Source of the DNA: Rhizodiscina lignyota
Taxonomy: Eukaryota; Ascomycota; Dothideomycetes; Aulographales; Rhizodiscinaceae
DNA length: 64,000 bases
Assembly (NCBI GenBank): GCA_010015805.1
Contig: ML978124.1
Location: 930,001-994,000, forward strand
Direction: 5' to 3'
In this document: positions 1 through 12,222 of the stretch, piece by piece
Layout: each line of letters starts with the position of its first letter
How positions within the stretch are numbered: position 1 is the first letter of the stretch
Notes under the pieces: model-generated
The model's database searches: none
Told to the model about the DNA's origin: nothing
What the model saw: only the letters and a program-made list of their open reading frames with translations
Position numbers and translations under genes: made by a program

Positions 1-382
1 CTACTTGCGATGCACTACGCAGAGACGAAGAGCAATAGCATGACGTTGGCGCACAAAAGTCCCACGAGCGGAGCACCCTGCGTTGGACCGATTTTATCCA
101 GGTCGCAACTCCAGCTCTGACGTTTATCACAATTCGACGTCTTTTCCTAAGCGGACCTAGGCACGAGATGAGCTGATGTTGCCAGAGTCACGAGCGCGCA
201 AGGAGGGTGCCTAGATTGGCGTATAATAAGGCGAATCGAGAAGTGCCAGCCTTCTGGATCGGCGTCCGTGCGCAGCACTTAAAGAGGGGACGAGAGAACC
301 ACGAGAGTAGCAAACTTCCTCCTACAACCCCCTTGAAGAGCATGTGCCCTTCCTCTCTATACTTTCCTGCTCCGCGACCCCT
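1..382. other. Upstream region of the first gene, no gene seen
   Basis: No open frame with coding character was found here. It precedes the first ATG of the CHY/RING gene and should hold its promoter and 5' leader. A second, out-of-frame ATG at 342 lies 41 bases upstream of the chosen start and would open a different frame, so it may act as a short upstream ORF. Confidence 0.4.
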
Positions 383-2721
383 ATGACGACTCTAATCACC
401 TCTCTCCTCAACCCTGTCGTCCGCAGATTCGCCTCCAACCCGCCCGGCGAGCAAGGTTCTGCAGCTCAGAGCGAAGAGTCGCAATCACATGTCAGAAGCG
501 TCGCAGGCGACGGCGACTTCGCTGTCGGAGCCCTGTCCGCCCACAACGACAGCGATGCTGGTGTACAGCTACCGGATAGCGAGCCGCACAATGTTCAATT
601 ACTGGAGAATAGGCTCAGCGAAGTAGAACCACATGGCGCCGTTGACCAGGCTGCTCCACGAGCAATCCCTCTAAATCCACGTGCGATTACTATACTTGGT
701 GGAGACGCTTCTGGAGTGCCGGTGGAACATGCGCATGCAGCGCTGTTTACTCAGTCACACGACATTTCCTCCGACCCTCAAATATTCGACCATGACCTCG
801 CTGTCGAACAGACCTCTTTCATTCCCTCGAGCGACCTCCACGACCCCATTAGTACGGCGCAGGACGATCGAAGCGCCACCTCTCCACCTTCTGGCGCTAT
901 TCCAATACAAGGAAGAGAAAGGCCAATATCTGCTGGAAGAGCAATGGCATTAGCTGGATCAGAAAGGCCAGCGTCGCTCCCGGCTGACGATGGCATGAGT
1001 GCTCTTCGAAAGAAGATCCACGAGATAAGAGACATGGCTGCATCCAGCGAGGAGAAGGCACGCCGTCTACACTTCATCATGACAGAGAGCTACATCGCAA
1101 ATCACCCCCACCTTGCTCGAGCCCAATCGCCAGCCAGCATTTTCTCAGGAGACAGACCGTTCACGCCTAGATCTCCCACTCCCTTCGATACTCCAGTGCT
1201 TCCTCACTCGCCCGACTCGATGCGCGAGCCTATCGATCCAGCAAACCCCTTCAATGTCACCGAGGCCGACAAGCAGCCCTGCTTTCGCCCACCTCGCTCC
1301 CGCCGTCCTTCCATCGATTACGATGACTATCCTCCGAATAGCGATGGCAATGAGGTACCTGAGCCGGAGGAACCGCAGCTGGGTTGCCGTCACTACAAAC
1401 GCAATGTCAAAATACAATGCTACGATTGTAGGCGATGGTATCCCTGCCGACACTGCCATGATGAAAAGGAGATGGATCATAGTTTGCAACGCAGAAAGAC
1501 CGAGAACATGCTCTGCATGCTATGCCAGACGCCGCAGAGCGCAGGTGAATACTGCAAAGTCTGTGAGCATAGGTCAGCGTACTATTATTGCGATATCTGC
1601 AAGTTGTGGGACGATGATGCAAGTAAGAGAATCTACCATTGTGCAGATTGCGGCATTTGCAGAAGAGGTGAGGGAATCGGAAAAGATTTCGTACACTGCA
1701 AGGTAAGATTCCATCTCTTCAAGACCATGAATATGCGCTCCGGGACTAATAAAGTCAGAAATGCAACATATGCATAGCGATTGCTTCTGCAGCTTCGCAT
1801 CGGTGCATCGAACGCGCGGCGGAGTGCGATTGTCCTATCTGCGGCGACTACATGTTTACTTCATCTTCCTCAATCGTAGCCATGCCCTGTGGACACTACC
1901 TCCACAAGACATGCTACACTCAATACATGGAGACTGCGTACAAATGCCCTATTTGCAAGAAGTCTGCAGTCAATATGGAGCTGCAATGGCGCAAGCTCGA
2001 GCACGCGATTGACACCCAACCGATGCCTGAGCAGTTCCGCAATACTCGAGTCGTGGTTCAGTGCAATGACTGCAGCGCAAAGAGCAGTGTGAAATACCAC
2101 TGGCTCGGAAACAAATGCGGGGCATGTGACAGCTACAACACAAATGAAGTGCAGATTCTCGGGCCAGCGTCGGAGAACGGAAACGCTGGCATCAATGCTC
2201 TGCTCGACCGTGCAGCAGATGCAAGAGCGAGCGTTGCTCCTAGTGGTACCTTTCGGACGCGCTTCGCTCCACCAGTGGTTAGAGCGCGCACACATCCTGC
2301 CTCCCCTCACACAGCCAATACTGGAGCACGAAGTCCGGGCTCGTACTTTCTCAGCGTGCAAGATTCGACCGTTGATACATCCGAGCGACGCGGCTCATTC
2401 GCGCAGAATATTCCGTTCTCGCCCCTCGAAATGTTCCATCGCGTCTCGCGCTCTCTCTCGCCTATCCGCCACTATTTGAACGGCTCGGACTCTGATGATG
2501 CCGATGGCGGCGATTATGCGGGCGATAGTGATGAGGATATTGAGTTTTGGGGTTCGGATGGGAGGTTCTTGTCGGGTGAAGGGGAGAGTGATGACGATTC
2601 CGATGAGGACACTGAAGAGGACGATGACGGGGATGACGAGGAGGAGACTGGTGATGAGAGAAGGGAGGAGCATGCTAGGAGGGAGCTGGATGAACTGGAT
2701 GAGCTCATCGGACATAGGTAG
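383..2721 (+). CDS. CHY zinc finger / RING E3 ubiquitin ligase (RCHY1/Pirh2 type)
   Basis: Two exons, 383-1702 and 1759-2721, give about 760 residues. The 56-bp intron (GTAAGA...CAG) is phase 0 and splitting it joins the zinc ligand clusters correctly. The N-terminal 330 residues are low complexity and Ser/Pro rich. From about residue 335 a CHY zinc finger begins (CRHY motif), followed by a CTCHY-like set of CxxC/CxxH pairs. A RING-H2 runs from CPIC near residue 465 through the PCGH motif to a second CPIC near residue 503. A zinc ribbon with two CxxC pairs follows, and the protein ends in a long Asp/Glu-rich tail. This order is that of RCHY1/Pirh2 ligases, which transfer ubiquitin from an E2 to substrates. 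The ATG at 383 is the first in frame; the extra N-terminal length is usual for filamentous fungi. Substrates are unknown. Convergent with the CEX1 homologue. Confidence 0.88.
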
Positions 2722-3035
2722 TTCGCAATGAAGCAGAAGATAGAGAAGCGTGTGGATACTCAAGTGGCATTGAACGGCGCCGCATAGCGAGGAGCTTCAA
2801 AGGATGGAGACGGAAAAAAGTCTCGACTCAGGTTACCATATGAGTTATGATCGGAAATTGATATCCATATTACTATTTCCCCTGTCTAAGTGTAAATGCG
2901 CCGTGTCTCATCGCCTGACTACATTGCTTGCACATTGCAGGCACTGTACCCTCCGACATTATCCAAGCCATCAAAACGCTCAAACCCGGCTCTCGAACGC
3001 CTTGCAATGCATACCAGTCTCAACAATGAAGAGTA
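2722..3035. other. Convergent 3' spacer, no gene seen
   Basis: A 314-bp spacer between two converging genes. It should hold both 3' UTRs and polyadenylation signals. No coding signal, repeat or RNA gene was seen. Confidence 0.5.
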
Positions 3036-5633
3036 TCATGACCAAGCATCACCCCATCCCTCATCCTCTTCTTCCTCCTTCGGCTCCTCAGGCGGCTTCT
3101 TCACCTCGGCCGCCTTCTTCGCTGCCGCCGACGCTGCCGCGCCAGCAGCACCTCCAATAACGCTCTTCTTTGCGCCTATACTCGCTGTTGTCTTTGGCTT
3201 CGCGGTTGTGGTTGGCTTCGCCAGACCCTTCGGCAGCGGCTTCTTGCTTGCGCTCTTCGCGGCCGCTTGAGCATTCAGCCAGCCCGCAAAGTCGGGCTCG
3301 CCGCTGTCGTTGAAAGCCGCAGATGATGTTGTCTTGGTTGTTGCAAGTTTGGCCGCGGGTTCGCCCCACGGATCGTCTTCGGCCTCGTCGCCCCATGCGG
3401 CGCCGAAGTCTTCTGCTTCGGCCTCCTCGTCTGCTGAGAATGGATTGCTGCTGGTGCTAGGTCTCGACGATAAAGCCAAACCGCTCGGTACAGAGGGAGT
3501 TGCAGATGGCGTGAGTGTGCGCCCGAGTGGAGGACGTATATCTGTACTTGGGCGCGGAGGCACAGACGCAGACCGTTGCTCGCCTACTTGTGCGGCAGCG
3601 CCGTTCGTTACAGGTTGAATTTGGCCGCTAGCGGTGGCAAGTTTGTTCGTGAAGCTCGAGATTGCCCAGCCTGCCCAGCCGCCCGCATCTCCAGCTGGCG
3701 TGCCCATTCTTGGTGCATTTGCGTTGACGTTGGCGCCCGGGACATTGGTGTTCGGTGGTGGTAGCAAGGTCTCAGGTAAGGTGGTTTGATATTTTCGAAT
3801 GCGCTGCATATAGATTTCGAAGGTCTTGTTGGCTTGATCGCGGACGAGCCTTTCTTTGTCGACGAGGGAAGGGCAAATGGCGGGGAGCATTTTGGTTGCG
3901 CAATCGTCCTCAGAGAACAAGTCGGCGGTGGCAGCGAGGGCCATTAGACCTGCATTACGAGCATGAACGAAGGGATCGCGGAGGGAGCGGGCGAAGGCGG
4001 CGGTGAGGACTTTGGTACGTGTCTAGGATGTGTCTGTGAGCTTTTATTGCCGTCCAGGGTATAAGAGGAAATTGCTTACGGAATTTCCAAGATTGCGAGC
4101 TATCTTGCCTAAACATATGGTAGTGTTTGTTCTTATGCCCGGCTGCTCGTCGTTGGCAGTCTTTGCCAAGTGACGAAGGAGTTCGCCATTGACTGTGCGA
4201 TCGGACAGTTTGGGCACAACCGTCAGGATGGCTCTGACAGTCTGTTCGCGGACGACTGGCATGATATCGGCGAAGCCAGTGACCATTTGCGGAAAGATTT
4301 TGTCGTTTACTATCTTGTTGGGAAGGTGATCAATCATCAGAGGTAAGTTGTCGAGCAAGCATACTCGTATCGCTCGATCCGGGAGTGTAAAGAGGCGCAC
4401 AATGACAGGCGTTATTTGAGATTCATATTCCTCGTCCGTAAGTCTTTGTCCGATTTTCATGACGATGCCGAAGACCTTAGGGCCGCCACCACCGAACTCG
4501 ACGGATTTGAGGAGCTCAGGTAGGACTTTCATTTTCAGAAAGTCCTCGGGGAAGTCATCGCCAATATCATCTAGTTGGGCTAGAAACTCTTCTCTCTCTG
4601 TCTCGCTCTTAATACCTAAGCTTTCAATTCCTTCGGTGAGTGTGATTAAGGGCGTCTGAAAGAAACCTCCAACTCTTTGACCTTGCTCGAGGAACTGGGC
4701 GATACCTCTTCGCACTTTTGGATTTCCGTTGACTAGGTTCTTATAGCTCGCTTGCATACTCGGAGGGACACCTTTCGTTTGCCCTGCCTGATCAGGGCCC
4801 ATGAATGAGCCGTTGAAGACTTCAAAGACGAATATGCCGTAATCGTATGCATCGACTGCATGTAAGGGGTTGCGTTTGATCACCTCCCACCCAGATTTCG
4901 CGACTTCTGGAGGACAGTATCGGCCAGAGTCAGGCACAAGCGAACCGTGAGTGTAGATGATGGCATCGTCTTCGTTCATCGAACTCAAGACATCGAATCC
5001 TCCGAGCTTCCACTCGCCGCTTTCGCTCGTGAATACCGATGAGACCCGCAAGGCTCCATGGACGGACTTTGCATCGTTGTTGATGAACTTCATGGTTTTC
5101 TTTGGAAGGCATCAGCCCAGCGCCTGGTTGTACGAATGGATAGGAGTACGCACTGCGATACTGAATAGACCCCATTTGATCGTCTCCTCCGACAACGTCT
5201 TCCTCCGAACATGCCATGATAGCGGGACGAGGCGCTCTGTCGCTATGTATATGTATGTGTCTGTCTATAACATCTCAGCGTGCATGCCAGCAGTGCCTTG
5301 ACTCGGCCAACAATACCTCCACTGTATCAATTACTCGAATAACGCCTGGATGCCGTAGCGTTCGGAGCTTTCGCAGAGCATTGCGGGCGAGAGGAAGTCG
5401 GGACTTGTTCGCGACACAGTCAAAGGAGAATATGCTGCATTTCGAGCCATCTTCCTATATACAACATGTTAGTTATAGGCACAATGCTGGAGTAATTGTT
5501 CGGACAATACCCGTTTTGTGCCATTATAGAGCGTCCAAATTGACTGATCGATGTCGACACGGTCTCCGAAGCTGAAGCCGAAGGCTGGGCCCTTCGAAAT
5601 TGCGGACGCGACCGCAGATTTCAAGAAATCCAT
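3036..5633 (-). CDS. CEX1: SCY1-like pseudokinase, cytoplasmic tRNA export factor Cex1/SCYL1 type
   Basis: Five exons on the minus strand: 5633-5511, 5454-5317, 5264-5154, 5099-4080 and 4022-3036, all phase 0, give about 792 residues. The start MDFLKSAVASA and the following GFSFGD motif are typical of the family. Residues 1 to about 300 form a protein-kinase fold lacking the usual HRD and DFG residues, so a pseudokinase. HEAT-like helical repeats follow. The last 250 residues are low complexity, Ala/Lys/Asp rich, and end in GWGDAWS. Yeast Cex1 collects aminoacyl-tRNA at the nuclear pore and SCYL1 works with COPI coats; either role could apply here. The four N-terminal exons are short and are missed if only long frames are read. 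The gene converges on the RING gene and diverges from the PHD/fork-head gene. Confidence 0.9.
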
Positions 5634-6203
5634 GAGTAGAGAATTATTCCATCACAGCGCTCTCCAAGAAAAGCCACGCTTCTGCAGCGAGAGCGGGATG
5701 TGAGCGCGAGGAGACGCGAGCCCCACACTAACCTGTTTTGGGGCTAGCGTGCCAAGCTGTCCTTTTCTGGCGGGTGCCTGAGCTCTATACTTCTAGTGCA
5801 ACTCAAGCTTCAACTGTAACACCTTCTCTTCATCCCACAACTTTTCAATTTCCTCCTCCAAACTTTTCTGGTGCTTGTGTCCCGCTGAGCGAGCACACAC
5901 AATTCAGCGACGCGCAGCAGTGCGCGTAATTTTACAGTCGTTCTGACAAACAGTTGAGCGAGCTGTACGCGTTACTAAGTCGGCGCCGCTCACGAACACT
6001 TCCACCTTCACTTTATCCCAACCTCAACCTTTCTTCTGACACTTCACACATCCCAGGCGCCTACTTGGTGCATGGCCCTCGTATATAAATCGGCTTCATC
6101 AAGGTGTGCAAAATCTTTTCTCTTCTCTCCCATCCGAACAGAGCTACAATGATGCCTTACCTCTTAGACCGTCAAACACGACTTTCGTTCGACTGTCTTC
6201 CTA
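5634..6203. promoter_or_regulatory. Divergent promoter region of CEX1 and the PHD/fork-head gene
   Basis: A 570-bp divergent intergenic region. It has pyrimidine-rich tracts around 5810-5870 and 6000-6030, as is common in fungal promoters. A TATA-like element lies near 6082. No gene was seen. Confidence 0.5.
6082..6090 (+). promoter_or_regulatory. TATA-like element
   Basis: The string TATATAAAT lies about 115 bp upstream of the ATG at 6204, a spacing compatible with fungal TATA promoters. Assigned by sequence match only. Confidence 0.4.
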
Positions 6204-9200
6204 ATGGGCAACACACAGTCTAAAGAGCCGTCGGAGGATCTCGACACTTCTCTGAATGGGGATGCCATCTTTGAGAATGTAAGTGGTGTTTTCTTTCTCA
6301 CATGCCTTTCTAGACGATTCACTCGTTTGCTCCGCGGCTCGCCAATGATTAAACACTGGTAAAAGGGCTTATCGCACAAAAAGTATCTGTTGTGGTTCTC
6401 AAAAATCAGTCTGGCTCTTGGGGTGTGCTAGAAACCCCGTGGATGCGACCCCGCCGAGGGTTCGCAGGCTCTTGTTACAGAGCCACCCGCCTACCTCATC
6501 GGCGTCGTGGTTTAAAACAAGCGTACATCATACAATGCCCTACACTGGAGCTTCGAGCAGCCTCTCACCAGCTCGGAGCCAATGGCAGGGGCATACAGGC
6601 AGCGATTTTCCACTGTGTACAATCTTCGTGCCTGGTGGTTGCTCTACTGGTGTGTTTCTTCGCAAACCAAGTCGGGCTGATTGGAGAGAACCTGGAGATA
6701 TGCGAAATGAAGTTTATATAAACTGAAAAGACCTGAGGCACATTAGCCGCGGAGTTTGATTTCACATATGATTTGGCAGCATGACAGCTTAGAGATACAG
6801 ATTGCTAACACCGATTATTCCCTTACAGATCAATGAGCTCCGAGAAGACGCACTTAGACAGGTCTCTGCGGAAGATCCCGGAAGAGACGATGTCGGAACA
6901 GAGATGGATCCCTTAGTGCAAGTCACGAGACACCCAGTCTCCAATCCGTCGAGCACAAGGCCAAGATCAATATCACCACCGCCAACAAAGAGGCGACGCC
7001 TCGGAGCTACAGACTCATATTCGCCGTCGCTAAATCATTCCGCATCGTGGACACCAGACACACACCAATCTGAAGCTGAGGCTTATCGACCTGGTCCAGA
7101 TAAGGTCCGATTTACTGGAGAGCCTCATCGAGGCAGAGTCCATTCTGCCCAAAGTGGCTACACTCAAGATTTACCAACTTCGAGGCGAGGTTCAAGCATC
7201 TCCATAGACGAGAAGCTACCTCTTTCAAGCCCGCCAATCAGGAGCCAATCGAATGGCGGCTACCAAGATCGGCGTCAGGGCACAAACGTGATACATTCAA
7301 ACACGTTCAGCGATCCTCTCAGTGCCCTTGATCGCCACGACCAAGGTAATAACCCTGGTTTCGACTTCTCAAAAGTTCCGAGAGGACCATGGCGCGACAC
7401 TGTAACATTTGATGATCTCACAGACCCTCACATATTTATCACCTCGGAGACCGTCCCTGTCCTTTCCTCGACTGTGAAGCACCTCCGGGCCCTCTTCAAA
7501 AGACAATCGGTGATACCGAAACAGATCAAACTCGACCAAGACGGGTACTATGTGTTTTTCGAAAACAGCACGCAAGGTGTAGATGATTTGAGGAGATGTT
7601 TGGACAACTTTGATAGGAGATTGTTGTTCAATCAGTACGAGATGAGGATGAGATACATGCGAGGACGTCCCAAAACCACCTATCACCCCGGTCTCGATAA
7701 CTCTCCGTACAAAGTTCAATCGAACCCACCACCGGCTACCAAAGATGATCCTTTGCGTAGAGTTTCAGACAGAACCCCACAAATGAGCCCGATAGATTCA
7801 AACAGCAACTCGGTAGGAGCAGGTTTTACCGCTGGCGATCGGTCAAGGCCTGAACCAAATCCTCGTGGGAGATTAGCCAGCTCGTTCAAGCGAATTCCGG
7901 ATACAGGTTCGGATACAGTCTTAGAAGCGACCACAAGCACTATTCAGCAACCTACGACTGCTACAACTCTGGATCAGGAATACGATGTCGATTACAGAAG
8001 GGAGCTACACAACGGCGAAGTACTGCACTTGCCCTCTCAGAATTCCAACCAGGATCTGCCAGACAGAGTACCTGCCAGCATACCGGATGAGACATCGCGA
8101 CTAAAATCCGAAGCTATCAGGCGCCTGTCCATCCCTGATCATATCGGAGTTGAAGAAGGCCAGTCTTCTCCGAGATCTCTCACTCCTTCTGATATATCTT
8201 CGGCAACGGCACGCAAATACGAAAAGGAGTGCCACCGCTGCAAGCAGCCAGACCAGGCACATAATGCTTTCGTGAAGTGTGTGACATGCGTGCGGAGATT
8301 CCATGACGCATGTCGTGTACCTCCGCCTGGACCGAGTGACACTTTGACCACCTGGCAATGCAACCACTGCAAGAAGAAAGGCCGAGAGGTTCCCGTCGTG
8401 CAAGATAAGCGAGTACCTGAAAGCTCGAAAGCGACGCAACCACCTTCTGCACCGTCTTTGACTTTGCCTGAGCGGCTAGCATGGGATCAGTCTGAGGCCG
8501 AAGTGATGAATCTTGGTGAAGGAGAGGCTGAAACAACTGCAGGAGCGGAAGCGGAATTTACGGATGATCAAAGCGCAGCAATGAGTATCTCTGATGGTGT
8601 GTCTAAACAAATTGCGATTCCCAACCCTGTCCCTACAGATCTTACCCCAGCTCCAGCAACAGAGATGAGCGATGCACCCGTGGAGCCGCAAAAGAGCAAT
8701 CCGAAAGAAGTGGACACCGAATTAGGTGAAAACATTTCAAACGTAAACCCTGTTCCTACAGATCTTACACCAGCTCCAGCGACAGAGATGAGCGATGCAC
8801 CTATGAGCTTAGCTACTACACCGGCAACTCCCATGCTACCGGAGCCCATGCCACCGGAGCCGGAGCCATTCACTGATAACGAGATGGCCGACCCGAGGAA
8901 ACGTGGCAGAGCGAAGAAAACAAATATTCCAGTCGTGTCAACACGTAATTTGAATGCAACCCTTGATGGCGCCTCCAGTAGGGAATACGACTTGAGCAGT
9001 CCTTCCATCGATGATGCTACCCTCTTGGTGAATGCATCTTTCGCCATTGCCCAAAAAGAGCTTCCGTCCAGTTCTGGTAGAGGCACATCGAGTTCTCCCA
9101 CAAAGACGTCTACCCTCGGACAGTGCTCGAGTTGTGGAAAGAAGATGTTTCTGTGTAAGGCCGGAACTATTTGCGCTGCTTGCAAGAAGCGACAGGAAGA

Positions 9201-11914
9201 TATTGAAATGCAGGCGAAGATTCAGTCGGAAAAGGCAATAGTTGAGGCAGCCCCATCGATGAATCATCCGCTGCCGCAACAAATCCAGAGTGCGGGCTCA
9301 ACACCGCGTGATTTGCAGCAAGACAAGGGAAACCAGCCTCAGTTTGCTCTTCCTCAGAAACCTGCGGCAGTTTCAGAGACCCCGATGCTGGATTCGCTGG
9401 CGAAAGATGCTCAGAATGCGACTTCAATACTGAATGACGTGCTACAAGACAAGGGCAAGGAAAAACAGTCTCATCAGCCGACCCCCCTTCTCGAGCCTGC
9501 GCAGCGAATACCCAAGCGGATAACAAAGCGAGCTCCCTCGCAGACATCACGATCTACTGTGAAGCTTTCAGAAGCTTCAAAGTACTCAGGAGCTTCGAAG
9601 CCTTCAGAAGCTCCGAGGCCGTCAGAAGTTCTGGAGTCATCAGGAGCTCCGAAGCCGCTGGAAGCCCCAAAGCCTTCAAAAGCTCCGAGGCCGCCAGAAA
9701 CCTCGAAGCCTTCAGAAGCCCCAAAACCTTCGGAAGCCACAAAGCCTCTTGTCGGGTCAGTACTTTCCAAACCTCATCTTGAGCCTGCCGCAGAGATTGT
9801 TGAACCTCCTCCTCGTGATGTGAATCAGCGACAAAACTTCCAAAGTGAAACATTAGAGACTCCCATTGTCGAGACCAGCATGGACTCAACTACAGATCAC
9901 GTACTCTCTCAAACTACTGGCATTATTCCGAGCGGATCTCAGTCATTCAAGCCAACCATTTCCAAGGAAGTGACAGCAGCTGTACCCATCTCAGAGTCTC
10001 ATTCATCGAATGAAGTAGCGAACAGTCCATCAACTACTGTACCAGCTCCAAAGGATCCTATCACACGGTCACCACTGGCGCTTCGTCTAACCAGGAATCC
10101 CGAGGATGTCTTCCAAGGCCGAGTTTCGGGACCTATCCATCAAGCGCTCGCGGCTATGGCAGATAGTGAACTAACGATTGCCTTTCGGATATTAAATGAT
10201 ACACCTGAGGCAAGAGACAACATTCAAACATTCCGGAACTGCTTAGATGCTTTCGCCAGAGCGCAAACAGCCGATGATGAAGCTGACGCTACGCAAGCCG
10301 GTATGCGCACGGCTGAACCGCAGAATCGCGGCAGCAACGCCTCAAACGCCTTGGTAACCGATTCAGATGTGTCCAACTCCAGGCGACCAAAAGAAATTAA
10401 TCACAGGCCCAATCTAAGTGGCCAGGAATCAACACGCTCAACACAGTCTGCGATCAACCAATCAAACGAGTCTGAGAAGATCACCGCCCAAGCCAATGAT
10501 GGCAATGTTGCACAGTCACAGTATGTGGATTCAGACGAAGCCCCAAACCAACGCTTGCCCCGGCACTTTTCTCTCTCACAAGTCTGTGCACTCGCACTTC
10601 TTAGCACTCCAAGCCGAAGACTATCGCATCCCCAAATTTGCAATTGGATTTCCTCACAAAACTTGTTCAAATATAGATCAAGTGACCCTACAAAGTGGAA
10701 GACTAGCATGAGCGCTATTTTAAGCGGGAATGTGAATTTTGAGCGAACCCCTGCGATGCCCGGCGACGACGGTTACGCATTCTATACGTTTGTGAAGGGT
10801 AAGGCGAAGGACTTCAAACACCTCAATCCTAAGGAGGGCCAGGTGGAGGAGGGAGCAACAGCAAGCCAGTCACTTCTTGGCAGCCCTGTGTCAAAGAAGA
10901 CGACCTTAAAATCACCAAAAGAAGCTTCGACAGAACAGAACCACAGGGGTCGAACATCAGAGCTCCGTCGGGATGCAGTAGATTCCAGTTCATCGCCTGT
11001 TCGCCATCGGATCAAGCCCACGCGCAAAACCACCGCTCAAACTACGTCGAGTCGAGTTGAAACACAATTGTTGGAGCGTTCGTCCGATGCAGAAGTCGAA
11101 CAACAGCGCGGTCAAAAGAGACTTCGACGATTCAGTCCTCGTCATGACGATGATGTCGACATGGAGGAAGCGCCGAATTCGGCCGAGCGTGCCTCCAGGC
11201 CAACCGGCAGACAGAATGTCGCATCTCACTACGATGGCTATCCTACAATTGATGAAATGATTGCTCGTCATGTCCCAGTCGAGGACCATCTCTGGAACCT
11301 GTCCGACTCTGATGATGCCTTCAATCCTTTTGAGGAACGCCCTTCCTCTGAAGACGGCGATGACGAGTTGCTCGCGCTTATCGACTCCAATGATGAGAAG
11401 GCTGAGTTCGAGGACAAAGATCTGTTCGCTGTTCGGCCGGAACTTCATCCCGATGTGGTGTTACTCGACTTCGAAGCTAGGAGACAAGAAATCGAAGCGC
11501 GTCCCACTCGCAAGCAGTTGAATGGCCATTTCGATCCTGTGCCTCGAGCCGATGTCCAAGAGAAATACGGAGTGCTGCCTCACCGCGTCCGTGGCAAACA
11601 AAAAGAGATCGAGCTTCCGGTGTTGGAAGACGATGATCTGGGCAACTTGGGAGGCGATGAGGCTGCCCGTCCGCGGAGTGAGCGCTGGAAGGTCGTGAAT
11701 ACGATTGAGGATGCGTTTGAACTGCCTGATGATATGATCAAGTTCACGTACGAAGGGCAGCTGGCCTGGAGAGATGGAACTAGAGTATGAGTGCTCTCTC
11801 TGACTATATTTGACTTCTACTGACCATCTATAACAGGTGAACGGAGAGTTGCCGAGGCCAAAGACTGTGTACAAAGTTGGTCGGGTTGAGGAGTCGCGTA
11901 CACGGTCGAAGTGA
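6204..11914 (+). CDS. Large nuclear protein with PHD finger and fork-head-like domain
   Basis: Proposed exons 6204-6278, 6829-11784 and 11837-11914 give about 1702 residues. The last intron is 52 bp and phase 0; after it the reading frame runs 25 more codons to TGA. The first intron would be 550 bp, unusually long here, so exon 1 (starting MGNTQSKEPS) is the least certain part. Seen in the protein: a PHD-type Cys/His cluster at about residues 490-540 (CHRCKQP to CNHCKK); a CxxC...CxxC cluster at about 791-812; a Pro/Ser/Ala repeat tract encoded around 9560-9745; a fork-head-like winged helix at about 1268-1348 (key strings LSHPQICNWI and KWKTSMSAIL); and an acidic C-terminal region. A 19-residue block is duplicated at 8623-8679 and 8746-8802. 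A chromatin or transcription role is inferred from the domains; no named orthologue is recognised. Confidence 0.75.
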
Positions 11915-12222
11915 ACCGTGAGTTTCGGGTTATATGCACGATTAGCACGATAATAATTATACCCCTTGCTAAGAGAGTGCTTTCTGCCAAAGCTTTGCGG
12001 TCTAGCTTGTATACAGATAAATACAAGTACATATTTCGGCTTTTAAACACATTGGCGGCCAGGTATCTTGGCGCCCTTGAGCATACGGAGTAGTGATGCA
12101 CCAAAACCACCGCCTTCACGCGTTCGTTGGAGAGTGCAGTTCCCGTACGATGTGAAATAAATATTCATTAATGCTACCTATACAAGGATGCCGCCATATA
12201 GTACTACGGACGACGTTGAACC
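11915..12222. other. Convergent 3' spacer, no gene seen
   Basis: About 308 bp between two converging genes, A/T richer than its surroundings. It holds 3' UTRs only, as far as can be seen. Confidence 0.45.
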
